Below, piece after piece: positions 11,296 to 23,436 of a stretch of 64,000 nt of DNA. This stretch comes from Epinephelus fuscoguttatus (lineage: Eukaryota; Chordata; Actinopteri; Perciformes; Serranidae). Under the pieces are notes generated by a model. The model saw only the letters and a program-made list of their open reading frames with translations. It had not been told where the DNA came from and made no database searches. The number at the start of each line of letters is the position of its first letter. The first letter of the stretch is position 1. Position numbers and translations under genes: made by a program. The DNA lies in contig NC_064775.1 of assembly GCF_011397635.1 (NCBI RefSeq), forward strand, positions 17,280,954 through 17,344,953, read 5' to 3'.

Positions 11296-12837
11296 AATTT
11301 TGGTCCATTGGTATAAAAGCATGGCACCTGAAACACAGTGTCTCAGACAGAGGGTGAATACAAGTGTTCCAGCCAAGACAGTATGAGGAAACTTGAGTGT
11401 TTTTGGAACATTATAATGGAAACATGTCCCAGTAGAAACCCAAAATACAAAAGATGAACCTGAAAATGAGTGAAATATGTCCGCTTTAAGCTCATGGATG
11501 TACAGTTGGGACCTTGATGGCCCTTTAAGCCTGCTGACACAAACAAGGTGACACTTAGGTCGCCTTGGTTTAAGACCTGGCCTTTAAAGCACATCCCAAC
11601 CAGATGATGTCAAAATCAATATGGCAATGTCATCAGGCCTGTTCCAGGAGTAATGATGGTCCCCCAACCTGCTCGGAAGTCATGCACACACACGCACTTA
11701 AACATACCCACGTCATTCCCCCGCTTCTTGATCATATCATCAAGCCCATCAGAGGGCTTAATGGGGATGCGATCAATACATCGCAGGGGTCGAGGTGAGG
11801 AGGCGAGTGTACCGGCGGCTCGTGACACTCGTACTAATGGTGCCAACACTGCTCCACCCATCACTGTCAAACGAACTGTCCCGTATGAGCCACCCATTGT
11901 CCTTATCATCACCTATAAGCCACTGGCAAGTGACTGATGTGTCAGATGATAACAGGGCGAAGGTCAATCCCTCTTGATACTACTGCATCTGTAGTTAAGT
12001 GTGGGTAACGAGTTGCTCCTGACATCCAAATGAGATCTGGGTAGATTAGATTCTTTCTTGGATTCAGTGTCGGAAAGAGCATGCCCAGTTCGCTTGTTGG
12101 CTGGAGAGCGGGCTTTATGTTTAGTCTGTCCCCTCGCCCTAACCCCTCATTACAGCCAGTTTATCATGCCAGGAAGAGAGTGGCAAAAACAAATTAGTCC
12201 ACGGGAGGGGAAAATAGCTGGGGATATCGATTTCGCCTTTTCATGCCAGAGTGGAGCACAGAAAATATTGGGCTATAAAAGGGAAACAAGGATATAAAGC
12301 CATTACAGTGCGCACTTAATTGATCCCACTTCCCATAACAAATTAATTGAGCGGAAAATGGCAGATGGCTTTGATGAATGTCATAAAAAAGGCTTGTCAG
12401 CAAGCCCGGTGTGTGCGACCCCCTTGCTCACTCGCTGTATCGCATGAAGGAGCTGCTTAGGAAGGGAGTGCAGAGTGTGTTTCTTCAAGTATTTACATCC
12501 CAGTGATCCTGATGTTAATCATAATGACTTATTGACACCATCGCTAATTGTCTACTGCTTCCTGGTGGATTTTTTTTTTTCCTTTCCTCATTGTCTCATT
12601 TTTCTCCCTCTATGTTCCTTTAGTGTACAGGTGCATGTTTGTTTGCCCACGTGGGAGTGTGTGTGTGTGTTTCAATGTATGTTTATACTGACAGGCTGCT
12701 GCCCCAGTAGCAGAACAAATGCTAATTTAATCAATTGGCCATAAATCCTACTGGCCGCTGACTCATGTGTCTTCCGCCCTGGGGACTCCAACAAAAACCC
12801 TGCCAGTGCAGTTTGTTCAGCATACACACACTCGTGC

Positions 12838-13190
12838 CCGCACACACACACACACACACAAAATCATCCATCTTCCATTCTCATGTTTCCCCTCTTCCAT
12901 CATCGCAACATCAGAATTATTTTGAAAGAGCCAGCGAGTATAAACACATGCAGATGTTGACAGACTGAGATAATTGCTATTTTTTCCCTTCAACTAAAAT
13001 TCTTCAGCTGTGCAGACAGCTTAGAAGCTGCGATTGATCCGTGTTAAACACACACACACACTCACACAGGCATCAGTCTCACAGTTAACTTTCCTGCTAC
13101 CCATCTTAACCGGAGAATTATTTATTGAGAGCATATTCCTCCTCACTTTTGCCCCTCTCCCACACACACACACACGCACACACACACACG
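12838..13190. repeat. Cluster of (CA)n microsatellites
   Basis: (CA)n tracts are at about 12,839-12,860, 13,047-13,060 and 13,160-13,189. A related (GT)n run is at 12,656-12,671 and a further (CA)n at 13,629-13,646. They are scattered in otherwise unique sequence. Confidence 0.9.
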
Positions 13191-14324
13191 ATGCTGACAC
13201 ACCTGCAGTTTAATGACATCCAAATCTGCTAAAGCTGCTGAGACAGCGTCAGAAAAACAGGGATGCAGAAAGCGGCGGAGTGACAGAGAGAAAAAAAATG
13301 CCAGAAAGAGCAACAGAGCGATAAAGAAAAAGTCAGAAAAAAAAAAGATGGAAAAAAGGGTGACAAGAGAGAGAGTGGGAAGGAGAGAGGGGCTGCTGTC
13401 TGCAAGCAGCATGGCTGGTTGGTACCCACAGGCTCTGTTCAGAATTCTGCAGGGCCTCTGTGGCCCCCGTGTTCCCCATCAATCTCAGCCAGCTCTGGCA
13501 GCCGCCAGCGGCTGCATCTTAATCTGCTGGGACTGGACGTGAGGACGGACAGGTCGCCTGGGCCGCGCAGTAAATAACCCTTCTCCTGACTGTCCCCTTC
13601 TATTCCCCTATGCATACACAGGCATGGAAACACACACACACACACAAACATATTCTGGCTGCTCTTTCCTTTGCACAAATATTTCTGCATCTTTTGACTT
13701 GGGAGAGACAGCTAAGTGAGTTCTGTGTCAAGTTTTGAGCATTAAAAATGCACGCGACATGATTAGAAAGTAAAATTTTCTGCAGTCAAGAGGGCAAAAA
13801 GTTTAAATTAAAACATTTTCTTTCATTCTTTCATGTTACAAACACACTGCAGAAAATGTAGTATTGTAAAGAATCAAGTCTTAAGATTATGGATTCTGTA
13901 AGATAACCACGCTGGAAACAAGTGACACTGTGTGACTTGCAAGGGTGCAGGTTTTGTTTCAACATCTGGGGAAGGGCATATGTGAAACAGGGGTTTGGGG
14001 ACCAGGAAATTTTAGGTATCAAAGCCATAATTTTTATGCATAAATTTGTGCCTTTTCTGCAGCATTTTATGGTAAAAATGTCTTTAAAATAAAAAAATAA
14101 AAGTTCTCTGCTAGTGTCATGTTTTAATCGGGGGGCAAGTACACATGTTCTACATATAAGGGGGACGTGTCCTCTGTGTCCCCCCTAAAATCAGCTCACA
14201 ACTCGCACCAACGGCTGATGCTGCTCTGGTGTGAGTGCATTTGCTGGCTAGCTAATCACCCTGGTGCAGACTATTTGCTGGAGTTTACCAGCCTTACAAG
14301 CACAGCCACTCTCAGGTTTCAATG

Positions 14325-14428
14325 GCTATTAGTTGACCACGAACAATTTCGTCACATCTCGTCTCGCCAGTGAAAATGAAGCATAGATTTCGTCATAGTC
14401 TTTCGTCAACAAAATTAACACTGATGGT
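14325..14428. repeat. Fragment of a DNA transposon end
   Basis: The phrases 'tagttgaccacgaac', 'atttcgtcatagtcttt' and 'cgtcaacaaaattaacactg' match what I remember as the terminal region of a common fish DNA element ending ..AATTAACACTG. Only one end is evident. Family not assigned. Confidence 0.45.
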
Positions 14429-15613
14429 GCCTTGTTTGGTTTTGGTTTTGCTGGTCTAACGTTGTGTTCACATGCAATCAGATGGTAGACAACAACCCTG
14501 ATATCATGTTTGTGGACAAAAGCAGGACAGTAATATTAGGTGAGGCCAGCAGAGGATACCAGCAATGGTAACAGTAGACAGCATTGCCGTTCAGAGGTAA
14601 AGTAGTGAACTTTTTGCCGCCCTTTGCAACAGAATTTGCAACCATGTTACATAGCTCCTTCACACAAGGAGAAAATGCAGGCAATCTCAACAATTTTTAT
14701 TTAAAATATTTTACCAACACAATACACAATCATATGTTTCATTTTACCACCCTGCCTCATGATCTTGTGTTTTCCTTACATTCTGGTAACTTGTTCCTGT
14801 CAAATACGGCGCAAGATAACGGCTTACCGGCAACGGAGAAGTCTGTTGATTTCATGACTGCCCAGAAATACCTGAACAGCCGAGACGTGGCGGCACACAG
14901 GTATGTGATGTGTCAGAGGAGAAACGAGCCGGGGGGACCTCCAAGGTGCCTCTTGTCTGGAGCCCCCAGAGTGTCTTGAAACAGCCCTGTTGTCAATGCT
15001 ACAGTTATATAACAGAATCAAAACGTTTCACTCTGAATTGGCCCATGGTGCAGACAGTGCAAAAGGATAAGTATAAATAAGGAAATCAAAGAGAATAGAA
15101 GAGGTAATACAAAATAGTTTGCAAATATGCAACAATTTGATTAGCAGCTTGTATACCAGACAAGAACAGTAAACTGTAAATGAGTATATGAGGTAGTTCT
15201 GGTCATCTATTGCACAAGAAAGTTTAATTTTTCTTAGAAATAGTGATTTGACAAAATATTCTTAATACTCGATCTATTTACTAGCTTCTTCTGGAGCTTC
15301 AACAGTGGATTGAGTGTACAAATTTGAATAAATGTTAGAAAGCTCTGGAAAAAGCTAGCAAATGTTCGAAAGAAATTTTGATTTTTTCCAAGTGTCAGCT
15401 GTTAATCAAATGGATAATTACTGTAAAATGAGTCAATTGTAGAATGTAGCTTCACTGGAGAATTTGTCACATACCCTGGCTCTCCTTGTCTAGAATAAAT
15501 ATTTCACATTTACATGATATTTGCGACATTTCCTGTCCCATGGGTCCCTTACTCTTTTTTTTCTGGTGGGGGCGGTTTGTAAAGGCGCCTCTCACATCCC
15601 TCACTATTTACTG

Positions 15614-15646
15614 GTTTTTTTTTTTTTTTCTGTGCCTCTGTCTCAG

Positions 15647-15677
<31 letters not shown>

Positions 15678-15700
15678 TGCACACACAAACCCACACAAAG
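15614..15700. repeat. Poly(T) followed by (CA)n microsatellite
   Basis: A 16-base T run (15,614-15,629) is followed by (CA)13 at about 15,650-15,676 and interrupted CA units to 15,700. Confidence 0.9.
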
Positions 15701-17547
15701 CCGGCATCATCCTTACAAGCAGCGGCGGTGACAGCTGCAGAGATCTGACACAAAAGATGCGCTATCTGGGAAACACGGAGGAGGCAAGGTGAGAGAGACT
15801 CGGCGGATTAGAGGACGGCTATCTTGCTAGCCCAGGGCCCCCTGGAATCCAGGAGACAGCCGGCACGAGTCGCCAGGCTCAGGAGCTGTAAGGGCGCTCC
15901 GCCCACAACCCAATCAGTTGAATTTACAACCTGGCGCAGCCCTGTTTCGCTAACCCCCCTCTTGTCTTCTCCATCAGTAAGACCTTGACGGGTCAAAGGT
16001 CGCCGTATCCTCCCCACCCGCCAAGCACGCCTGCCCCGATGGCTCCGGGGCAGAGCACACTGTGTTCCCACTGGGACGCCGGTAGCCATGACAACCTTTG
16101 AACTCAGCAGCAAGAGGAGGTGAGGAATGAGAGTGGGGTTTGTAAGGTAACGGTGTTCTGCCCACATGACTGACAGCTTCTCAGTCTATAGCCTATATAA
16201 ATTCAAGCAACATGTAAAAACACACAAACAACATATAACACATATGTAATCACATGCCAAGTGAAGCCTGGATGGAGAAGATATACAGGCGCGTTCTCGT
16301 ACTGCATGGACACACACAATCACACCCTTGCTTTCTCTGTTTGACAGATGACCTCACGCTCTGTGTCAGTGAGCCGCAGTGTCTGCCTCTGCTGGGAGTA
16401 ATAGTGTCCAGAATGACATGTTATGACGGGAAGGAACACTGTGGCAAATCCACACAAACACACACATACACTCCAGCACCCAGCGCCCATCATTTGTGCG
16501 TTTTTGTCTTTACCACTGTCTTGCCCTCCTACTGCCTCGCTAAAAGAAAAAAGCCAACGGGGGGGATTCATTGTCGATTTTCGTTTAAGAAAGAAAACAA
16601 GCTGGAAAAAGTCATAGATCAAAAGCTAAAATATGAAAAATGCACTTCTGTACTGAGAGTGTGAGGATGTTTTTTTTTCTCCCTTTATATCTCGCAAATG
16701 TTTTGACATTGAACTGATGTTGATGCGTGTGAACGAGACCTAAAAGGCACTTTTTTTACTTTGCTGGATCATACGGTATTTTGAAAACGCTGTGTTCATA
16801 GAACTTGCAGGGCTTGGACTACATGTTTTACCTCCAGCATGAATACCTGAACGAGCAGTTATCTCTCTCCACAGAAACCTGATTAAAGCAGAGATTCTAG
16901 TATCAGCCTGCACTTCTGGTTTCTTCACAGAACAAGGTGGCTTCAGTTGGAACTCAAATTGCTTTGACAAACAGAGTGTGGGAAGGACTCATCTATCTGT
17001 GTGAAGCCAAACATGGACGATAAAGAAACACCAGAGACCAGCTTCAAACTCCTGGCACTCAAAGAGGAAAATTACAGATGCTGCAGCAGCTGAAAAAAAA
17101 TGAAGTGAGAGTAACAAGATGGTGCTTAAAGTGAACAACTGAAATTGGCAATCTTCACTGCCTTATTTAAAGTGTCTGTAAGGGTTTCCTGAGAGGGTTG
17201 TTATTTGTGTTTGTTAGTTTAAACTGATATTTGTTGGAAATACCTAAAATCAGAGTGCCAATACCAAACCTCCTCTCTTTTTTCCTTTCTAGAATCTGTG
17301 CACATCACTGTATGGAACTGAATGGAATCATTTTTAAGTAAGGCCAGGTGTCTCTCTGGCAGTAATGGAAGTGTGAGGCTTGTGCAGCCCCTTTTACACT
17401 GCCTCTTCAAGGTAGAAAAAGTAGCTGGTTGCAGTTAGCAGCTAACTCCAAGAGCAAGAACAGTGGCTTCAAGATTGGGAAAACAATAAGGTCTGGGAGC
17501 TTCTTACCCTCCGAGCAGAAAACGAAATCAGTTGCCATATAATGTTG

Positions 17548-17897
17548 TGTTCACACCGGGCGCAAATTAAGCAATTCACAGGCATGAATAACATGTATGA
17601 AATGTAAAGATACGAGAAGATGAGAAATCCCGATGACGTGATGCACACAACGCGAATGACGCAAATTAAGTGGTGCGAATGAAGCGAGTAGCATGAGTCA
17701 CATCATATGCTTATTTGTAAGAATTGAAAAATCTAGCCGCACTAGCCAATCAGCATTGAGATCCTCCAGGGACGTATGACTCAGACGACGTACCGGCAAA
17801 AGTTAATTCATCGAGTCAACACAAAATATTCTAGTGTTCAAACTTGCGCGAGTAACGCAACATGACAATTTGCATCTGGTGCAAATTGGTGTGGACA
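17548..17897. mobile_element. Non-autonomous DNA transposon R3, copy 2
   Basis: It begins TGTTCACACCGGGCGCAAAT and ends GGTGTGGACA, an imperfect terminal inverted repeat (TGTTCACACC against TGTCCACACC). Internal blocks 'atcctccagggacgtat' and 'agccaatcag' match copy 1 at 10.6 kb. There is no coding capacity. Superfamily uncertain (Harbinger or hAT type). Confidence 0.75.
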
Positions 17898-18009
17898 TAT
17901 CAGAATAGGGATTGTAAATTATTGTTATTGCCATGTAAATGTTATTGTTTATAAAGCACTGCTGATGCATATGTTATATGTCACACTAGAGGCCGCTGTT
18001 GTGTTACAT

Positions 18010-18158
18010 GTTGTGCCCATCGCGCCTCTTTTGCTTCTGTGATGCTGGCATGCTGGAAAGCATCGCTGGGAAGAGGGACGTCTGGGGTGCTTTGCTCGGC
18101 CTGCTACCCCCGTGACCTGGCTCCGATAAGCGGATGAAAATGGATAGATGGATTGACT
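18010..18158 (+). repeat. LINE 3' end fragment
   Basis: The sequence 'gggaagagggacgtctgggg', 'tgctttgctcggcctgctac' and 'ccgataagcggatg' ends in a degenerate GATG-type microsatellite. This corresponds to the 3' untranslated end of common fish non-LTR retrotransposons. It is 5'-truncated with no ORF. Confidence 0.65.
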
Positions 18159-21100
18159 GACCTTGAGGAATCGACTTGTGGCTCTGCTTCAAATGTGCGA
18201 GAGCCCGACGACGCCAACAAAAATTTCTGACGTGCCAGAAATTCATCCGAATGGCCCATTGGGAGCAGTTTATCGCACCATGATCTGTCCTCGCTCCAAC
18301 GCCTGACATAGTTAAAATTTGGTCCGTGCCGCCAAACAATCAGGTCAGAAACAGGCTCAAATCATACAGTGTATGCCCAGTTCCATTATGCTTGCCACTC
18401 AAGCAGGAGCCTTTCTAAGCAAAAAGACTATTCAACCCCAACCCTGGTGTATCCGATCTATGTATACAAGTAGATATCTCTGTCCTGGCAGTTGCATTTT
18501 GGTTTATTGTTGGTGTTGTTTCCTGGCAACAAATTGTCATTTGACTATCAAAACATATCCCTCCACCCACTGCTCGGCAAGGAATACCATTCATGGAAAC
18601 ACAAGGAGGGAAATTCATATTAGAACTTCTATAACTTTGAAATATACTCACTTGGTTTGTCAAACTCAGACCACTGAAGCTTCACATTTGCTCTGGCTGA
18701 ACTTTGAAATGAATTTTTGCACTTTGGATTTGGTTGGAGGAGTAATGATTCAAGTGACCAATGATTCTTTCAATGCACTTATGGGCATCTGAGTATTGTA
18801 TTAGAGCAGAATCTGAAGCTAACCTTTAGGAAAGAAAGAAAGGATGGTCAGATGGTTGAATCAGGGGGAGGGGAGAGGGCAAAAATCTTTGCAGGAGGAA
18901 AAGATAGAGGGAGGGAGGAGCTGACACCTTGACGGATTGATTGAGATCGCCCAATACACGTTGTTGCCTACAGCCTAGATTAGCAAGAGGTCTGGGTCAG
19001 CACAATCTCAGTGTGTTAGATAACTCTCCTGCCTTGCAGCTGCAGCTTGATACTGCTCCTCAGCGACGCAATATTTTACTGGATATCTCTGAAACTCACA
19101 TCTTCAGATTTGAGAACCTCGCTTATATGTGTGTGCGTGTATGATAGAAAGAGACAGACTGTGGGGCCCAGTATCCATGGCAACCCCAGCCAGGTGCACT
19201 GGTTCATATGCGATTCAGGTAATTCAACCTACAATGAAAAGCATGCATATAAGGTCAGTGGTATTCAAATGCGATGCATGTTTTCCCCCTCCGTATTCAT
19301 ATGCAGCCTCTCTCTGGACGGTGGCCTCTTGCACACCCCCATGAGCTGATATCTCCCATAATGCTCTGCTTGAGTGGCAGGTATGATATTTCCACTCGGT
19401 TTGATTGAGGACTGCATTTAAAATCCGTCGGTGATGTTGACAGAATATATCAGGCATGTTATTAATACGCTCAATATTGCAGTGCCGTGCGGGGAAGACA
19501 CCCTGACGTCAAGGTGTGCTTGTTACATACAGTGCCTCGGAACATGATTTGGACAGGGTCATGATTTTTCATGTGCATGTATGATTAAAAACACACACAA
19601 GGAAAGAGCAATGACAGACAAACTAGAAGAGATGAAAACAGAGAGACTCAGAAAACTGGGGGAAATAGAAAGTGTCATAGGGCTTGCTGTCGATGGGGTT
19701 TTGGAGGCTTGTGTTAAGCCAGGGGCTTTGACAGCCAGGTTTAAGGGGAAAGGAGAGGGCTATGGATTGGAGTCAGGTCTCTACTTCATATTCTGAAGAT
19801 TAAACTCCTATCCTCCTCCTCCTACACCATTTTGGACGTCTGTGGCATCATTTTACTCTGCTGTTTGTGGGTGTTTCAGCAGCGATTTACAGCCAGGGTC
19901 GTTTGCTGCAGTCAGAGCGCTCTGGTAAAAACCTCGCAATCAGATATTCTGTGCCAGAACTCCCCGGCATTAGCTAGTCAGAATCCGAAATTTGCTTTAA
20001 TCATCAGGCACGCTGACCATGTTGATACACACGCGGAAAATGTGATGGTGATGTGATAAAGAAGTGAATAATACAAGCGCTGGCCTGATTGTGTTTGTGC
20101 TCTCATGTGTTTTCAACAGCGCATGTGAGAGGCTTTGGGTTTCAGTGGTAGGGAGAAGCAAAATTAAAATGTATTTATTCAAAATTTAGAGCTGAGAGGA
20201 TTAGTCGATCCAAAGAACATTAATTGCCAAGCATTTTAATAATTGTATGGCAATAAAAAAAATTGTTTTTCAATCAAAAATGCCAAAAATTGCCTGGTTC
20301 CAGCTCCTGAAATATGAATATACGCTAGTTTCTCAGTCTTTTTCTTTAATAAACGTGGCAGATTTCACTTTAGAATATGATGCAAAGAGCTTATCACACC
20401 ATTGTATTAATCAGAATCCTGGCAATACTCAAATTATTATGTAAGCTTGATAGAAATTTGTCTTGGGTATGGGAATGGGTGTCTACACTTTGTTTCTCTG
20501 TATGCAAACAGAACAGTGGCCAGCAGCTTGCATTGCAAAGTGCACATTCAGTGATAACTAATGAAACCTATACTCATGTAGGATTAAAGGCTAATTATGG
20601 TTTGCAAAGGCTATCCTTGCTGGTGGCCATTATTAAGGGAAGTCGGTGCCCAATCAAGTTATTGACATGCACACAGGAACAGATAAGAAGGCTTGTTTGT
20701 GATTAATATTTATTATATATGCTATATGAGTGTTTTAAATTATGAATATGTCTGTGCATGTTTCATTATCAGTGCTTCACTTTGAATAGAAAAGTGCAAA
20801 ATGTAAGTATTTTGCTGCCAGATACGATTCAGCCAATTTTTATGGTAGAGGACACAAGATTGGTTGGGTCAGCAGTGAATATGTTTGCAGCACTGGTGTA
20901 GTCAATCACTCGATAGGTGAAGATGGGTATGTGTGTGTGTGTGTGTGTCTATTAAGAGGCCTCCGAAATGACCTCGCACATAGAGATGATGGTCATAAAT
21001 TGGTCTGAAGTCTCATTTTCCCTGCAGGATTTTGACCAGCTGCCTCAGCTTAGAACCCATTTCACCCCTGCAGCACCAGTCCACACACGCGAGTGACAGA

Positions 21101-21811
21101 GTTAATGAGTACATTTTATGACCAGATTCGACGACCAAGGAGAGGCAAATGTAATGTGGATCACGAGGGCTGTAAATAGTACATAATAACTAATACAGGT
21201 CTGGAGCCCACTGGTTTCTCATTAAAATCACAATGTGGCTTGGTGGAAAAAAGTGAGTGTCACAGTTAAGACCAGTCAAATTCACAGATAACTGATCATA
21301 TCGTGCTGGGATGAAAGAGCTGTGCCAAAACATAGTATAATTGGGAAGTGTCAGTGCTGGCTGTCATGGTGGAAAAGAAATAAAGAAGGATTTTGCTGCC
21401 ACCATGTGGATAATAGGGGCAATGCGGGTCATAAATTTCAAAACCATCTCAATAATGTGTCTGATATTTACTGGGAGTTAGTGGCAAGACGTGTTGAAGT
21501 CACTATTTAAGAGCTGATTGATAATAAACTGAACCATTAATGAACCATGACTCATGAAAATATAGCTGTAAGAATGACATAAAAGATCATGACATGGGAA
21601 ACACTGCCATAACAAAAAGAAAAAGCATAAAATAATTAAAATTTTAGGTAAGTAATTTCATATTAAATGTGATGTGTGGGCTAGATGTTCAAAAATCAAT
21701 ATTAATTTGATTGTCTTATTTGTCAGACATCATAAAAATTGTGACCTACACTTGATTACAAATGTGAAGATAAATGTGTTGTTATGTCATTTGTATGGAG
21801 ATAGATTTTTC
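18159..21811. other. Intergenic upstream of creb1, no gene seen
   Basis: A stretch of mostly unique AT-rich DNA. A (GT)n microsatellite lies at about 20,930-20,949. Blocks at 19,200-19,330 and 20,960-21,070 are non-repetitive and could be regulatory. Open frames at 18,319-18,792 and 20,377-20,706 have no domain character I can identify. Confidence 0.5.
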
Positions 21812-22073
21812 AGTGTTATTTGTGTGAACCCATCAACAACCCATGTGTTAATCTGTATTCTTAAAATATAGAACACTTTCCAAAAATACAAAATAAATAT
21901 TTTTTTTTTAAATCGCAAATTCCGAAAAACTATTTTGCAAGTATAAAATGGATCTGCAGATAAACAATTTCCAAAAATAAAAAAAATACTTTATTTATTT
22001 ATTTTGTATTTGTGGAAAGAGTACAATTAATCCACGGATTGTCGATCTGTTCACACAAAAAAATATTAACACT
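21812..22073. mobile_element. MITE with long inverted repeats next to the creb1 promoter
   Basis: The left arm (21,812-21,900: AGTGTTATTTGTGTGAAC, then ACACTTTCCAAAAATAC) is matched in reverse complement by the right arm (about 21,985-22,073: GTATTTGTGGAAAGAGTAC, then GTTCACAC..TTAACACT). The arms are roughly 85 bp around a short AT-rich centre. It ends about 50-150 bp upstream of the CpG-rich creb1 5' region, so it may influence that promoter. Confidence 0.75.
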
Positions 22074-22119
22074 AGATAGATAGATTTTTTTAGACTTATT
22101 ATTGTTATACAACTTTGCG

Positions 22120-22400
22120 CATGCTCAGATAAGGTCGAGGAACTCAAGCGCTTTCCTCGGCTATCTCCGTAGTTTTCCATCGCTACCTCGGCAGCCTTCG
22201 TTTCTTTCCGGCACTCTCCGTGTTCACTCGAGTCATGTCGATGAAGCTGATTTTCGCTGTCGTCGTCTCCCTCGTCCTCCTCTCCGTGTTGTTGTTCTCG
22301 GTGACGCGACGGAGGTGTAGCCTGACGCGGTCTCTTACGTGTCGGTCTGAATAAAAGTGGAGCTCCGTAGACCCGGGAGTGACGAAGCGAGTCTGTGTTG
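22120..22400 (+). promoter_or_regulatory. creb1: creb1 CpG-rich promoter and probable noncoding exon 1
   Basis: The base composition changes abruptly to CpG-rich (many CG dinucleotides at 22,130-22,400) in otherwise AT-rich DNA. A consensus splice donor GTAAGA at 22,401 would end a noncoding first exon, joining the acceptor at 23,429. Three TGACG half-CRE cores occur at about 22,301, 22,323 and 22,380, in keeping with the known CREB autoregulation of this promoter in mammals. A YY1-like ATGGCGGC lies at 22,497 in the following intron. The transcription start is not determinable. No TATA box is evident. Confidence 0.6.
22235..22354 (+). CDS. Short hydrophobic upstream ORF in the creb1 leader (39 aa)
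   Basis: An ATG with G at -3 opens a 39-codon frame ending TAA within the proposed creb1 exon 1. The peptide begins MSMKLIFAVVV, has a run of about 20 Leu/Val/Phe residues, then TRRR and a Ser/Arg/Cys tail, so it resembles a single transmembrane segment or signal anchor. If the leader is transcribed as proposed, this uORF would lower creb1 translation. Alternatively it is a tiny membrane peptide, or chance in CpG-rich sequence. Confidence 0.3.
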   Translation: MSMKLIFAVVVSLVLLSVLLFSVTRRRCSLTRSLTCRSE

Positions 22401-23436
22401 GTAAGAGGATACGCATCCGATGTTTGCTAAACAGATAGATGGCTGCCCAGAGAAGTTATTTGCGGCTAATATCCGCACAAAGCCAACAAAGAGATCATGG
22501 CGGCGGTGTTGCAGAGGCTCTCAAAATGAGTCAGTCTCTGCAAGGCTCGCTGGCTCCCAACACAACTGAGACATAGGTATTAATATGGGAGTGGGCTTGA
22601 ATGTGTTTTCTCTTTTAATAAACGGTGTAGAATTAAGTTACAGAAGCAATTGTTCATGTAAATTTAATTCATATTAACACTATTAAAGAAACGTAAAAAT
22701 TAAGCCAACAGACTCGTTAGTGAAAGTGGGGTGCCCTAGTTGCAAACATAACTGGCATACAATGCATGCAGACATTTCCCTCCATTCAGGCTCGCAGCTA
22801 GCAGCCTAACGTAGTAGACTGTAAATGCGTTATTAGTTTGGCAACAGTGGACATTTGTAGCAATGCGACATGCTGCGACACTAGCTGTTAAAACAGAAAA
22901 CAACTCCGTTGTAATAGATCCTTGGTGAATGTTAAAGAAATAGCGGCTAAGTGTGCTAACATTTATTGCATTCCTATTAGCCAGTTTGTTAGCATGCTAA
23001 CAGAATCAATGAAGCTCATACTGGTCGAGCTAGCTAGCTACATGCTAACTGCAAGCGGGTAGCAGAGCTCCTTGGGTTAGCTTTAGCCTAACGTTACAGC
23101 GTTTATGAGTCCAGTTAAATGTTTCAGCATGTTTTAAATTAGTACGTTAACGTTATTCTATTGAGTCTTATATGTCACAAGTGCGACATGCTTTTAAATA
23201 ACTGGTTATCAAAAACGGTTTCTGACCGGAGTCACGTTCACGATGTTTTACAAATGAATTGTACGCTAGCATGTTTAGCTAAGCCACACCCTCCTATAAA
23301 ACATCAACAACCACTACCTCCTCAGTGTTTGCTGCACACCACAGACCACTTTTTCAATGTTTGTGCTGCACTGGTTTGTTTTAAGCATGATGATACACAT
23401 GCAAATAAGTTGTTTCTTACTGTTTGCAGATTTTAA

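Larger units (their letters stand above)
11296..17547. other. Intergenic, no gene; microsatellites and possible regulatory blocks
   Basis: No exon of a known protein seen. AT-rich non-repetitive blocks with homeodomain-like cores lie at about 12,290-12,400 ('gcacttaattgatccc', 'caaattaattgagcgg') and 12,715-12,760 ('ctaatttaatcaattggcc'); they look enhancer-like, which is inference only. Elsewhere there are CA microsatellites, a purine-rich tract at 13,250-13,395, and a GC-richer stretch at 15,800-16,120 with no frame I recognise. Confidence 0.5.

Noticed and set aside
16254-16664. 136-codon open frame
   Set aside because: Runs through CA-rich sequence, overlaps an equally long antisense frame, and shows no domain or splice context.
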